Source: Spirochaetae bacterium HGW-Spirochaetae-1 (GTDB lineage: Bacteria > Spirochaetota > UBA4802 > UBA5550). Taken from it: DNA of 64,000 bases. The notes under the pieces are model-generated. The model was not told the origin of the DNA and ran no database searches. It saw only the letters and a program-made list of their open reading frames with translations. A program made the position numbers and the translations under genes. Positions 7,555-15,825 of this stretch are shown here, piece after piece. Numbering within the stretch: the first letter of the stretch is position 1; every line of letters starts with the position of its first letter. The stretch spans positions 188,392-252,391 of the forward strand of contig PGXY01000002.1 of assembly GCA_002839375.1 (NCBI GenBank), written 5' to 3'.

Positions 7555-7725
7555 TCAGCGCGGTGCCGGGCCGTTCCGGTACAGGATGGTGTTGATGCTG
7601 TCGCCAGAGCCGTCGCCGCCTCCCACCTCGGAGAGACCCGTGAAGGTATCCGGTTTTGGTGAACACGCGGAGAAAAGAATTATCAGCATTCCTGAGATGA
7701 GTGCTATAATAGCTGTTTTCTGCAT
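7555..7725 (-). CDS. Small lipoprotein (56 aa)
   Basis: This short frame encodes a 56-residue protein beginning MQKTAIIALISGMLIILFSA and then Cys21, a strong lipobox (LFSAC). The short mature part includes TFTGLSEVGGGDGSG and ends NGPAPR. A GGGAG ribosome site lies about seven bases before the ATG. I do not recognise the mature part. It is short enough to be missed by automatic callers. It may share a transcript with the small gene at 7780-7941. Confidence 0.6.
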   Translation of the reverse strand: MQKTAIIALISGMLIILFSACSPKPDTFTGLSEVGGGDGSGDSINTILYRNGPAPR

Positions 7726-7779
7726 AAATAGTCTCCCTGGCAGTTTAATCGGTGTAAGAGCGGGTCTCTTCTCCGGAAC

Positions 7780-7941
7780 TCAGACATAGGTGTCGACAAA
7801 ACGTCCCTTGGACTGTTCGGGAATCTCTTCCCTGCGTACCTGCTCATCTCTGTCCCGGTCGGCATTTTCAGGGGGCATATCACTCCGCACCGCGAAACCC
7901 GACGGCATGGTATCTGGTCCGCTGATATTCTGTATTTCCAT
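7780..7941 (-). CDS. Small charged protein (53 aa), unknown
   Basis: The frame encodes 53 residues: MEIQNISGPDTMPSGFAVRS, then a very acidic and basic middle (ENADRDRDEQVRREEIPEQ) and the end GRFVDTYV. Small bacterial proteins that start MEIQ/MDI and end in ..G.xIDTYV/A are familiar to me as an uncharacterised type, but I cannot name a family. There is no strong ribosome site. It lies 54 bases upstream of the small lipoprotein on the same strand. Confidence 0.45.
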   Translation of the reverse strand: MEIQNISGPDTMPSGFAVRSDMPPENADRDRDEQVRREEIPEQSKGRFVDTYV

Positions 7942-8037
7942 ACTGGCACCCTTTATTTGAATATACCGTATTTTTTAGCTTTGAACAAGTAATTATTACG
8001 CCGGGTCGAACTGATTTTGCAGAAAAGAGCAGGAATT

Positions 8038-8085
8038 TCACCACCCGCTCACTGTCGTTCGCTGGAGACACGGAGTTCACGGAGG
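8038..8085 (+). repeat. Intergenic repeat of the tcaccac...cacggag type, copy 1
   Basis: This copy reads tcaccac, about 20 bases of insert (ccgctcactgtcgttcgctg), then gagacacggagttcacggag. The motif accac...agacacggag...cacggag recurs between genes of many environmental bacteria. Its inverted partner is at 8176-8203. Confidence 0.45.
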
Positions 8086-8175
8086 ATGGTTTAGGTTTTT
8101 TATACTTTATAACTTGATGCGGTGTTCAGCAATTGTGTTTGAATAAAGGGCAAATTCTGGATTTTTATCAGTTAT

Positions 8176-8203
8176 CTCCGTTTTCTCCGAGTCTTTGTGG
8201 TGA
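8176..8203 (-). repeat. Intergenic repeat, inverted copy 2
   Basis: Read on the minus strand it gives tcaccacaaagactcggaga followed by aaacggag, matching copy 1 without its 20-base insert. The two inverted copies enclose about 90 bases. Confidence 0.45.
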
Positions 8204-8319
8204 TATTCTTTAAGTTTTTCCCGGGATTTAATCCTCACCCCTGGTTGGGATATTCGTCTGGAATATTATTTCTTGACAGATTGTGCCTGTTGTGTTGAGT
8301 GTGATTCAATTTAAAAGCC

Positions 8320-8799
8320 ATGACCCCTGAATTTAAGCAGATTAACAATACCAGCCTCGATGAAGTATGGTCGCGGATTCTTTCCATTGAAGAGGAGTGT
8401 TTCCCCGAAGATCTTCGTTTCTCCGAAGAGGAATTGCTCGATAATTGCGGTAACAGCGAATCGGTTCTCATCACTGTTTCCGATAATGGCGATATTGCCG
8501 GATTCTGCAATGTGCGCCCGGCACATGCCCTGGATTATCTCGATTTTGAAACCATTGAAGAGCGGAAAGATACTCTCTATGTCGTTGATATCGCCGTGAT
8601 GAAAAAATATCAAAACCGCGGCCTGGGCACGCTCATGCTGAAATACCTCATGGAATCGACCACGGCAAAACGCTATTCCGCTCACGTGGTATCATCATCG
8701 TCAAAAAGCATGTTCCTGAAGGCCGGTTTTACGGAAGCAGGCACCTTTGAGAAATGGATGGGAGAGCACTCTTCCATATACATGACCTGCGTGAAATAG
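8320..8799 (+). CDS. GNAT family N-acetyltransferase
   Basis: The protein has 159 residues with the Gcn5-type fold. Motif A is YVVDIAVMKKYQNRGLGTLML at about residues 87-107, with QNRGLG as the acetyl-CoA pyrophosphate loop, followed by SSSSKSMFLKAGFTEAGTFE (motif B, final strand). The acceptor substrate cannot be predicted. It stands alone, with minus-strand small genes on both sides. Confidence 0.85.
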   Translation: MTPEFKQINNTSLDEVWSRILSIEEECFPEDLRFSEEELLDNCGNSESVLITVSDNGDIAGFCNVRPAHALDYLDFETIEERKDTLYVVDIAVMKKYQNRGLGTLMLKYLMESTTAKRYSAHVVSSSSKSMFLKAGFTEAGTFEKWMGEHSSIYMTCVK

Positions 8800-8837
8800 A
8801 CGCTCTCACCGCCGCTGTATGACCGGCATTATCCCCG

Positions 8838-9005
8838 TCAATATACTATGGCGTAATACACAACATATATCCATCCAAAAATGCCGTGAATAATGGCCCA
8901 GAAAATGGAGTGGTTGGCCGAATAGCTGATGGCAATGGCCATGGCCGTTCCGAAGGTTATCCCCGATGTTACTACCTGTCCTTTTACCGTATGTACAATA
9001 CTCAT
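8838..9005 (-). CDS. Small conserved membrane protein (55 aa)
   Basis: The frame encodes 55 residues: MSIVHTVKGQVVTSGITFGT, then AMAIAISYSANHSIFWAIIH and GIFGWIYVVYYAIVY. Two membrane segments flank an SxNHSIxWAIxHGIxGWxYVxYYAI signature, which I recall from a widespread family of small uncharacterised proteins. A perfect AGGAGG site lies six bases before the ATG. The length is too short for most gene callers. It is downstream of, and apart from, the radical SAM gene. Confidence 0.7.
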   Translation of the reverse strand: MSIVHTVKGQVVTSGITFGTAMAIAISYSANHSIFWAIIHGIFGWIYVVYYAIVY

Positions 9006-9094
9006 GTATCCTCCTGTAAATAAAAACCTGTTTTAAAGTTTGTAAATAACAGGAGGATATTGTTTCATCACGGAACGTCTCTTTTGCGTTATTT

Positions 9095-10855
9095 TCAGAC
9101 AGCCAGTGATTCACCGGTGCTGCGCGGCGTTATCAGGACAGGCTTCCGGTGCAGGTGCCTGATAGTCACGGCGCTCAGGGGATATTCTACGCGTCGCGAG
9201 GGAGGCTGCCGTACGATGCTTTCACCGCCCCTGATCCGCGCCATGGCCAGGCGCAGGGTTTCTACGAGGCCTGAAATGATGAGCAGACCGGAGAGAACGC
9301 GGTTTGCGAAGGGCAGCGGGCCCAGGGACTCCCGGTAGAGCTTTATGACGGAACGGGCTTTCCGGCGCGCCCTCATGTTGGGAGAGTACACCATGGATGC
9401 CGGCAGAATCATGCGTATGTTCATGGCCATTTTCTGCATCATCTTTATGCGCAGGAGCATGAATTCGTCGGGCACGGGATTATCGGTTTTTTCATAGCGC
9501 AACGTTTCGGGGTTCCATGCCAGTCCCTGGCTGCTGCGGTCGATGAAATCCTTCACGGCTTCCCTGTACCCGCTGATTATCGTCGAGGCCATGTTGAGAA
9601 TGCCGGGACCGTCGGTGGTGTACTTCTTCTTGAAGGCCTTTTTCAAAATGGTAAAATGGTCCCGGGGATTTTTATAATGAGGATGGTCAAAGGCAAGTTC
9701 GCCCTGGCCGTGAAAATGACGGTAATCCATATCTTTAAGCCTGCCTTCCCTGGCCAGGCGCTCCGAGAGCGTTGTCGTGGGAAGGGGAGTGTAGTTCATG
9801 AACTGGATCATATCGGAGCCCAGGCCGATGACCCAGTCGATGTCTTCGGGGAGTGAATCTTTGTCGTGATGTTCCATGAAGAGCATGGCCGAGGCGTTGA
9901 CGGAAATCCCCTTTGACTGGAGTTCCGCAATGAGGGCCTTCAGGTCGATGTCCTTTGTCTTCTCATGGGAATTGGCCTTGGATTCCACGCCGATCCAAAC
10001 CATGCGTACACCCAGGCGCACCAGGAAATCGACGCCCATCTGCTTTATGACCTCGGCCGAACTGAAAATGTCAAAGACAAAGGGCATGTTATTTCGTGCC
10101 ATTTCCTCCAGGAGCTGACGGGCCCGCAGGGGCGTCTTGAGGAAATTCTCGTCCATGATGGTGAAGCCGCTGGTGCCGATTTTAATCTTTGATTTCAGGC
10201 AGGCGTCGTAGATCTCCTTGCCGGTCTTAAGAAAAGGTACATAACACTTGTTGAACTGATGGGTGGTGATGCAGAAGTTGCAGCCGTTTTCACAGCCCAC
10301 GCCGGGAAGTATTATACCTCCCGAGGGCCTGCCTTTGACGCCGTAGATATATTCATACGCCGGGCCGAAGATTGCCGGGTGCTTTATGGGCGCCGCAGGA
10401 TTTTCATCGAAATAGTTTCGGAGCCATGAAATTCCCTCACCCTTACATATCTCATCGCAGGGAACGATGTCTTTCAGGTCCGGGATGATGGTGCCGTATC
10501 CACCCAGGATTATCTTTATTTCGGGATAATGTTCGCGGATGTATCTGGCCATGCGCCCGGCCTTGTATACGTTGGCCGGAATGAAATTGATGCCCACATG
10601 AGTGTATCCCTTCTTCAGTTCCGAGGTAAATTTCCGCCACGAGGGGAAGTCCAGCACGGTTGAGGGCACGGAAATGTTTTCGGCAAGCAGGTACAGGGGA
10701 AAGGTCCAGTAGGACTGCCGCGGTGAATGGATGCCCTGGCCGCGCGTGATCTGGTTGTTGAGCAGTTCCATCTGCATGCCCGTTCCCTCGGCATATTTAT
10801 TTTTAATCCCGAAAGGGCCGAAGACCCCCGTGAGCAGAATTCGGTGTGCGGTCAT
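9095..10855 (-). CDS. B12-binding domain radical SAM protein
   Basis: The protein has 586 residues. An N-terminal cobalamin-binding-like Rossmann region (HRILLTGVFGPFG, HVGINFIPANV, IKIILGGYGTIIPDL) is followed by a radical SAM core with the CxxxCxxC cluster motif in GVGCENGCNFCITTHQ near residue 190. GVRMVWIGVES and ISVNASAMLFMEHHD are typical later strands. The last 130 residues are an extra domain with basic helices. Members modify lipids, cofactors or small molecules; the substrate here is unknown. The GGGAGGA site upstream fixes the start. Confidence 0.85.
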   Translation of the reverse strand: MTAHRILLTGVFGPFGIKNKYAEGTGMQMELLNNQITRGQGIHSPRQSYWTFPLYLLAENISVPSTVLDFPSWRKFTSELKKGYTHVGINFIPANVYKAGRMARYIREHYPEIKIILGGYGTIIPDLKDIVPCDEICKGEGISWLRNYFDENPAAPIKHPAIFGPAYEYIYGVKGRPSGGIILPGVGCENGCNFCITTHQFNKCYVPFLKTGKEIYDACLKSKIKIGTSGFTIMDENFLKTPLRARQLLEEMARNNMPFVFDIFSSAEVIKQMGVDFLVRLGVRMVWIGVESKANSHEKTKDIDLKALIAELQSKGISVNASAMLFMEHHDKDSLPEDIDWVIGLGSDMIQFMNYTPLPTTTLSERLAREGRLKDMDYRHFHGQGELAFDHPHYKNPRDHFTILKKAFKKKYTTDGPGILNMASTIISGYREAVKDFIDRSSQGLAWNPETLRYEKTDNPVPDEFMLLRIKMMQKMAMNIRMILPASMVYSPNMRARRKARSVIKLYRESLGPLPFANRVLSGLLIISGLVETLRLAMARIRGGESIVRQPPSRRVEYPLSAVTIRHLHRKPVLITPRSTGESLAV

Positions 10856-11023
10856 AGATGTATCCTCCCTTGTGATAAAGGTCCTGTCTCGGATGATATC
10901 TGGGGATTCACCCGGAATTATTTCTGGAAAAATGCTGCGGCAGGTCGCCGATGATCTGTGCTTTATTTTATGTGAAGACAGAACTTTGACGCGGATGGTT
11001 GCAAAAAAATATTTTGTCGAAAC

Positions 11024-11075
11024 ATATAACGGCTAACGCATCGAAAGTTACAGGGTGCACGGCGGAGCGTTATGT
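11024..11075 (+). other. attC-like inverted element (candidate)
   Basis: The element runs from ATATAACGGCTAACGC to GGCGGAGCGTTATGT with about 20 bases between. The outer boxes ATAACG and CGTTAT are exact complements, and the end GCGTTATGT resembles the R' site of integron attC elements. No integrase or cassette array is present in the window, and the inner pairing is weak by eye. Confidence 0.25.
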
Positions 11076-11098
11076 GAATTGCTCCTTGAAGGCAACAG

Positions 11099-11128
11099 GA
11101 AAGCCCCTCTACGGAAAGAGGGGCTTTC
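11099..11128 (-). terminator. Terminator of the pectinacetylesterase-like gene
   Basis: A perfect 12-bp stem (GAAAGCCCCTCT and its complement) surrounds a 6-base loop, 41 bases after the stop codon of the minus-strand gene. The following T-run is short, so it may be a weak intrinsic terminator. Confidence 0.65.
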
Positions 11129-11168
11129 GTAAACAGGCATCCTGCTCATGCAGGGAGTTGACCATTGG

Positions 11169-12632
11169 TTACAGCAGCAAATTAACCAGGTCCATCCAGA
11201 AGTCCGTTACTTCGGCATCGGACGGATTATCGGGCTCCTCGTAGCTCGTGACGCTGCCGCCGTCCAGGAGATCGTTGATATACGTCCCCACGTCGATCCC
11301 CGTATCGAGATACTCGGTCCCGGTCCATTCCACAATGCACGTGCAGTGACTCTCGTTTATGATGCGCATGTAGGGAATGTAGTAGGAGAGGTTTCCATAC
11401 GAATCATAGATTTCAGTCAGGTCGTCTATGTCCGATGCCCAGTAGGTCATAATCTGCTCGGCGTCGACCGGGTCCGCTTCATCCAGGTCGTAAAATCGGG
11501 CATAGGAATAGCCGGAAAAGTTCCTGTCGCGCTTGAAGAGCGTCAGGCCTAGCTTGTCATTGGGATACTTGAAAGCCAGCGCCTCGTGTATTTCACTGAA
11601 GTCGCCGCTAAAGTCAAACTCAGGAATGTCCGCCATGAGTTTTGTGAGCAGGTAATCGGTGTTCCACAGATCCTGTATCTCCTCCTGCAGGTAGGACTGG
11701 TAGCCGCTGCTTGAGAAAATCGGTCCCGAATCGTCCAGCAGTATGGACAGTTTTTTCGGAGCCAGCGCCTTCCTGAAAAAGTGATAGTTCGTCAGGGAAC
11801 CGACACCGCCGGCGCTGCAGCCCGTAATCATGACCTTGTTCATGCCTGGAAATGTCGCTTTAAGATAGGCGATAACCTTTTCGATATTGACGGCCCCCTT
11901 GTGATTGATCGTCACGGGAGGGTTCTGTCCCGTTGGATCCGTATAGGTTGTCACCTGGTTTCCGCTGTGGACGTCTCCCGTGCAGTAGGGAACGAACACC
12001 TTGTTCCAGCTCGACGTCTCCACGTTATCACCCGTGGGATTATTCCGGAGAATGATTGGCGATATGGCCGCCATGGGACTTCCTCCTTCCTGGTTCTCGT
12101 CGATAAAGGCGCCCAGGTTCATGTAGTTGTCGGGAATACCGTTAAGGTTACTTGCTCCGCGGATTCCCGCCTGTCCTGTACAACTGGGGTAGTCCCAGCA
12201 GGCGCCGCCCGGCTCCAGGTAGACGACGAGGTTCTTGGTGTATCCCATGAGCCAGTTCCAGAACCCCGTAGATTTCATGACGAAGATCTTGTACGGGGAA
12301 CCGTCGGCACAGACAGCCCCGGGGATAGTGACGAGTTCATAAGAGCCCCAGATGACGCTGGTCAAATCATCGAGGATAGTACGGCTGTCGGAATTCTGTT
12401 CGATGGAGCCATATTTCTCGGTATAGACCTCGCCTGACATGGAACCCGTGAGCAGGTCCAGCCGGTCCGTATCTGCTTCGGACATATCGGCATAATTCAT
12501 AGCGAGAAGTTCCTGAAGGGATTTTGTGCTCTGGGCCGGATATTCCTGCTCTGAACCGGAAAATTCGCAGCCCGCTGAGAGGGTAAGCAGGAGCAATAAA
12601 AGACTGCATAACAAAGCAAAATTCTTTTTCAT
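11169..12632 (-). CDS. Pectinacetylesterase/Notum-family lipoprotein
   Basis: The protein has 487 residues. The lipoprotein signal peptide ends LTLSAGC. The alpha/beta-hydrolase pattern of the pectinacetylesterase/Notum family is clear: LVVYLEPGGACWDYPSC (oxyanion region), VFVPYCTGDVHSGN, GCSAGGVGS with the nucleophile Ser, a DDSG segment, and a late NESHCTC segment that may supply the His. Family members remove acetyl or acyl groups from polysaccharides or proteins. Lipid anchoring suggests an envelope or surface substrate. A GGAGGAGG site precedes the start, and a terminator follows the stop. Confidence 0.85.
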   Translation of the reverse strand: MKKNFALLCSLLLLLLTLSAGCEFSGSEQEYPAQSTKSLQELLAMNYADMSEADTDRLDLLTGSMSGEVYTEKYGSIEQNSDSRTILDDLTSVIWGSYELVTIPGAVCADGSPYKIFVMKSTGFWNWLMGYTKNLVVYLEPGGACWDYPSCTGQAGIRGASNLNGIPDNYMNLGAFIDENQEGGSPMAAISPIILRNNPTGDNVETSSWNKVFVPYCTGDVHSGNQVTTYTDPTGQNPPVTINHKGAVNIEKVIAYLKATFPGMNKVMITGCSAGGVGSLTNYHFFRKALAPKKLSILLDDSGPIFSSSGYQSYLQEEIQDLWNTDYLLTKLMADIPEFDFSGDFSEIHEALAFKYPNDKLGLTLFKRDRNFSGYSYARFYDLDEADPVDAEQIMTYWASDIDDLTEIYDSYGNLSYYIPYMRIINESHCTCIVEWTGTEYLDTGIDVGTYINDLLDGGSVTSYEEPDNPSDAEVTDFWMDLVNLLL

Positions 12633-12834
12633 ATTCCTCCTCCCGATTTTATGATTGGAAAGTAAAATAAATGGTGTGTATCACCTCCTATGGGTTAATT
12701 TTTAGGGTGGCCGTGATGGCCTGCGTGGAATGAGTATCGGCTCATGATATACGAGAGGTTGAAGACAGTCAAGTGAGAATAAGGGGGATAGCGAAAAAAG
12801 TGACGAATTAATGAAAATATACATATTTGTATGA

Positions 12835-12870
12835 CAAAAAAAAAGGAGTGCTCCGATAGAAACACTCCTT
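12835..12870 (-). terminator. Terminator of the acyl-CoA synthetase gene
   Basis: On the minus strand the stem AAGGAGTG...CACTCCTT (8 bp, 12-base loop) is followed by seven or more T residues. It lies 27 bases after the stop of the acyl-CoA synthetase gene. This is a textbook intrinsic terminator. Confidence 0.85.
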
Positions 12871-12896
12871 CCTGTTATTGCCATATGGCGCAATAT

Positions 12897-14732
12897 CTAT
12901 TCTTCCGAGTCTCCGGCGTACATTGATTCTATCTCTTTCGAATATTTTTCCGAGATGACCTTGCGCTTGACCTTCTGCGTGGGCGTGAGCTCTCCCGTGG
13001 GTTGGGTCCACTCGGCGTTGAGGAGCCGGAACTTCCGTATCTGCTCAACCCGTGCATACTGGGCAGTGTACTTGTCTATTTCGGCCCTGAAGAGCTTTAT
13101 TACCGGCTCTTTCGAAATCAGGTCATCATGGGAGGTGAAGGATATGCCGTTATCCTTTGCCCATTTCTCCAGTTCCGGAAAAGCCGGGACAACCAGCGCC
13201 GAGAGATACTTCTTCTTGTCGCCGATGACGCCGATCTGCTCGACAAATGCGGAAGCCTTGATGCTCCCTTCAATGTTTTGCGGGGAGATGTTTTTCCCGC
13301 CAGCCGTGACAATGATATCTTTTATGCGTCCCGTAATCTTCAGGAAGCCGTCACTGTCGATAATGCCGATGTCGCCGGTTCGGAAGAACCCGTCGTCGGT
13401 CATGACTTCCCGGGTAGCAGCCTCATTTTTATAATAGCCCGCCATGACCTGGGGCCCCTTGATGAGAATTTCTCCTTCATCGGATAGTTTCACCGTTGTT
13501 TCATTGATAGCCTGGCCAACCGTACCGGGTTTGATGAACCAGGGGCGGTTGAAATTGGTGACCGGTGTCGTTTCCGTAAGGCCGAAACCCTCGAGAATTT
13601 TGATTCCCATGCCAATGAAAAACTCGGCGTCGGACTGGGACAGGGGCGCGCCGCCGGAGATGGCGTACCGCAGCTTGTCCATGCCCAGGGCCGTCTTCAG
13701 GTTGGCCAGTACGAGCTTGTTGGCAAGATTAAATTTGAAGGCAAAGAATCCCTTTCTCGGGAGATCGCGGCAGACGAAGAGCAGGTTCTTTTGCGCCTGG
13801 CGCATGGCGAAGGCGAATATTTTCTTTTTCAGTCCCGGCGCCATGGAAACCTTGGCGATGATTCCCGCGTGGACCTTTTCATAAATACGGGGCACGCTGA
13901 TGATGATAGTGGGACGCACTTCCTGAAAATTATCAAGGAGCTTGCTGACGTCTTCTGCGAAGGCAGTTTTGGCTCCCACGGAAAGGGCGCCGTAAAAGCC
14001 GGCAGTTCTTTCCAGGGAGTGGGAAAGGGGCAGGAAGGAAAGGAATGTGTCGGAATCCCGCAGCAGCATCTCGCCGGTATTCTTGTCCTTCAATTCAAAA
14101 AGTATATTGCGTATATTGGAGCTGAAGTTGTTATGCGTCAGCATAACGCCCTTGGGGTTGCCCGTTGTTCCGGAAGTATAGATTATGGTCGACAGGTCAT
14201 TGGGCTGTATTTCCTGCAGGCGCCGGTTGAAAGTATTCTCGTTAGGTGAAGATTCTCCGGCTTTAAGAACTTCTGACAATGTCAGTACGTTTTCCTGTTT
14301 TTTAGCCACTTCATCAAAAACAAGTACCTGTTTCAATGCCGGCAGTTTGGGCCTTACCTGGAGGACCTTGTCCATGTGGTCTTTCGTTCCTACCATGCAG
14401 ATGATGGAATCGGAATCACCGAGAATGTATTCAGATTCCTCGGCGGAATTAGTGGCATAAATGGGAACATCCACTGCGCCGATAGAATTGATGGCCAGTG
14501 CCCCGAGATGCCATTCCCATCGGTTCGGCGAGAAAAGGCCGATCTTATCTCCCTTTTTAACGCCAATAGAGAGAAGGTAGTAAGCGAGGTTATGCACCAT
14601 GGCGTTCATGGACAGCCATGAAATTTCCGGCCATGCACCGTCCTTTTTATATGCGGCGTAGGACTTGTCCCCATATTTTGCGGCATTGTTCTGAAATACC
14701 GCAGCCATACTGGTTTCCTGAAATGTTCCCAT
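12897..14732 (-). CDS. Long-chain fatty-acid--CoA ligase (AMP-forming)
   Basis: The protein has 611 residues of the adenylate-forming superfamily, FadD15/Faa1-like. The P-loop-type motif is TIIYTSGTTGNPKGVMLTH near residue 180. EGFGLTETTPV and GYYKNEAATREVMTDDGFFRTGDIG are the A5 and A7 motifs, and GRIKDIIVTAGGKNISPQNIE is the C-terminal hinge and catalytic loop. It activates long-chain fatty acids to acyl-CoA for beta-oxidation or lipid synthesis. A perfect AAGGAGG lies before the ATG. Thiolase and FadN-type genes elsewhere in the window could use its product. Confidence 0.93.
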   Translation of the reverse strand: MGTFQETSMAAVFQNNAAKYGDKSYAAYKKDGAWPEISWLSMNAMVHNLAYYLLSIGVKKGDKIGLFSPNRWEWHLGALAINSIGAVDVPIYATNSAEESEYILGDSDSIICMVGTKDHMDKVLQVRPKLPALKQVLVFDEVAKKQENVLTLSEVLKAGESSPNENTFNRRLQEIQPNDLSTIIYTSGTTGNPKGVMLTHNNFSSNIRNILFELKDKNTGEMLLRDSDTFLSFLPLSHSLERTAGFYGALSVGAKTAFAEDVSKLLDNFQEVRPTIIISVPRIYEKVHAGIIAKVSMAPGLKKKIFAFAMRQAQKNLLFVCRDLPRKGFFAFKFNLANKLVLANLKTALGMDKLRYAISGGAPLSQSDAEFFIGMGIKILEGFGLTETTPVTNFNRPWFIKPGTVGQAINETTVKLSDEGEILIKGPQVMAGYYKNEAATREVMTDDGFFRTGDIGIIDSDGFLKITGRIKDIIVTAGGKNISPQNIEGSIKASAFVEQIGVIGDKKKYLSALVVPAFPELEKWAKDNGISFTSHDDLISKEPVIKLFRAEIDKYTAQYARVEQIRKFRLLNAEWTQPTGELTPTQKVKRKVISEKYSKEIESMYAGDSEE

Positions 14733-15084
14733 TAAGACCTCCTTTTATGTTGATGTAGTAATTTAAGGGCATAGTCGGCCAGTCATCCATATCTCTCATT
14801 AAACCGGAGTTTTTTACTGGATGATTCGCTTTTCGCAATACATTGGAACTTAGAACGTGCAGGGATTCGCGGATTTTTGTTGCGAATCCCCCCTGAAAAG
14901 CTGAATGAATAGCTTCTTCAGGTATATGTCGGATTCAGGGTTAGAACATGGCAATAATATGCACCTTTTCAACTTCCTGTCCAGTAAAAAAATTACATAA
15001 ATGTAACGCACAGATATTTTATGAAAAAACTTGACAAAAGGACTCATGGATCAACATCCTGTGATGAATTACAGGGGAAAAATC

Positions 15085-15429
15085 ATGGGACTTTTCAGAA
15101 GCAGGGAATATAAGGAATATATAAAACTGGCGGCCGTGAATAACGGTTCTGTTGCAATCATGCTGGAAACTCGCAAGGGTAAAAAAGAAAAAGCCGTCAG
15201 GGCAGCCTTCATTGTCGACACACCGAAGGGCTTTGCCATAAAGATGAATGAGCTTATGATGGTGAATATCAGCTTCAGGAAGAATTTTCCCGTCCAGGAC
15301 GAATATACCTATTTCCGATATGCCCCGGTCCAGGAAAAGTTCAATGCCGCGGATAACATGCTTTCCCTGGATTCCATGACTGGAAAGATTAAAATCCGCA
15401 CGGTTCCCTATTACGACTGCTTTTTATAA
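15085..15429 (+). CDS. Hypothetical protein (114 aa)
   Basis: I do not recognise this protein. It starts MGLFRSREYKEYIKLAAVNN and ends KIKIRTVPYYDCFL. It has no signal peptide or membrane helix and is basic in the middle. The ATG at 15085 has an AGGGGA site six bases upstream; earlier in-frame starts at 15031, 15046 and 15064 lack one. The last 14 codons recur in degenerate form at 18838-18888, behind the LuxR gene, so its 3' end appears duplicated around the 15.4-18.9 kb segment. Confidence 0.6.
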   Translation: MGLFRSREYKEYIKLAAVNNGSVAIMLETRKGKKEKAVRAAFIVDTPKGFAIKMNELMMVNISFRKNFPVQDEYTYFRYAPVQEKFNAADNMLSLDSMTGKIKIRTVPYYDCFL

Positions 15430-15825
15430 TTTCCTGTTTACCGGACGTCAGTCTCCTGCTGAGACTTTTTACGGACAAATAACTGTTTTTCTCTCCGGAT
15501 GCCTAACTGGCGAAACACCATACCACTGAACCGACGAGATGTCGGTTTAATTCATTTGCATCATGCCTTTGAGCGGGTTCCCTATGCCGTCATAAATGGA
15601 ATCTGTATGCTGCGCAGCCGTGTCCAGGAACCGCTCCTGTTCATTACATATCTCCCGGCATATTTCCCTTCTGAATAGTGATCTTAAAACTATCGGTGAA
15701 TTGAAAAAAATCAAAGGATTCCCGGGTAGTCACCCGTCTGGGTGATGTTCGAAGGGAGCCGGGTGAATATATTGGGTTTGTGAGTGAATTTTTTAACTGT
15801 GTTTTAAATGAAAGGAGGAAAAATC
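15430..15825. other. 396-base intergenic region before the FAD oxidoreductase
   Basis: No convincing gene. Short open frames exist on both strands (15499-15678 forward, and an ATG-less minus frame across the same bases), with no supporting ribosome site. A clear dyad lies at 15730-15745, about 80 bases before the oxidoreductase start. Confidence 0.5.
15730..15745. promoter_or_regulatory. Dyad TCACCC-N4-GGGTGA, candidate operator
   Basis: Perfect 6-bp arms separated by GTCT, 80 bases upstream of the oxidoreductase start codon. It could be bound by the LuxR-type regulator encoded in the same segment. That assignment is a guess from proximity. Confidence 0.35.

Larger units (their letters stand above)
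7942..8319. other. 378-base intergenic region with a repeat pair
   Basis: No convincing gene. It holds two inverted copies of a degenerate intergenic repeat (8038-8085 and 8176-8203). The rest is AT-rich leader of the acetyltransferase gene. Confidence 0.6.
10856..11168. other. 313-base intergenic region
   Basis: No gene seen. It contains an attC-like inverted element (11024-11075) and the terminator of the downstream minus-strand lipoprotein gene (11099-11128). Confidence 0.6.

Noticed and set aside
15499-15678. 59-codon forward frame, and an ATG-less minus frame over the same bases
   Set aside because: Neither has a ribosome site or a recognisable motif. The minus frame reads plausibly in its last 40 codons but lacks a start, so at most it is a remnant.
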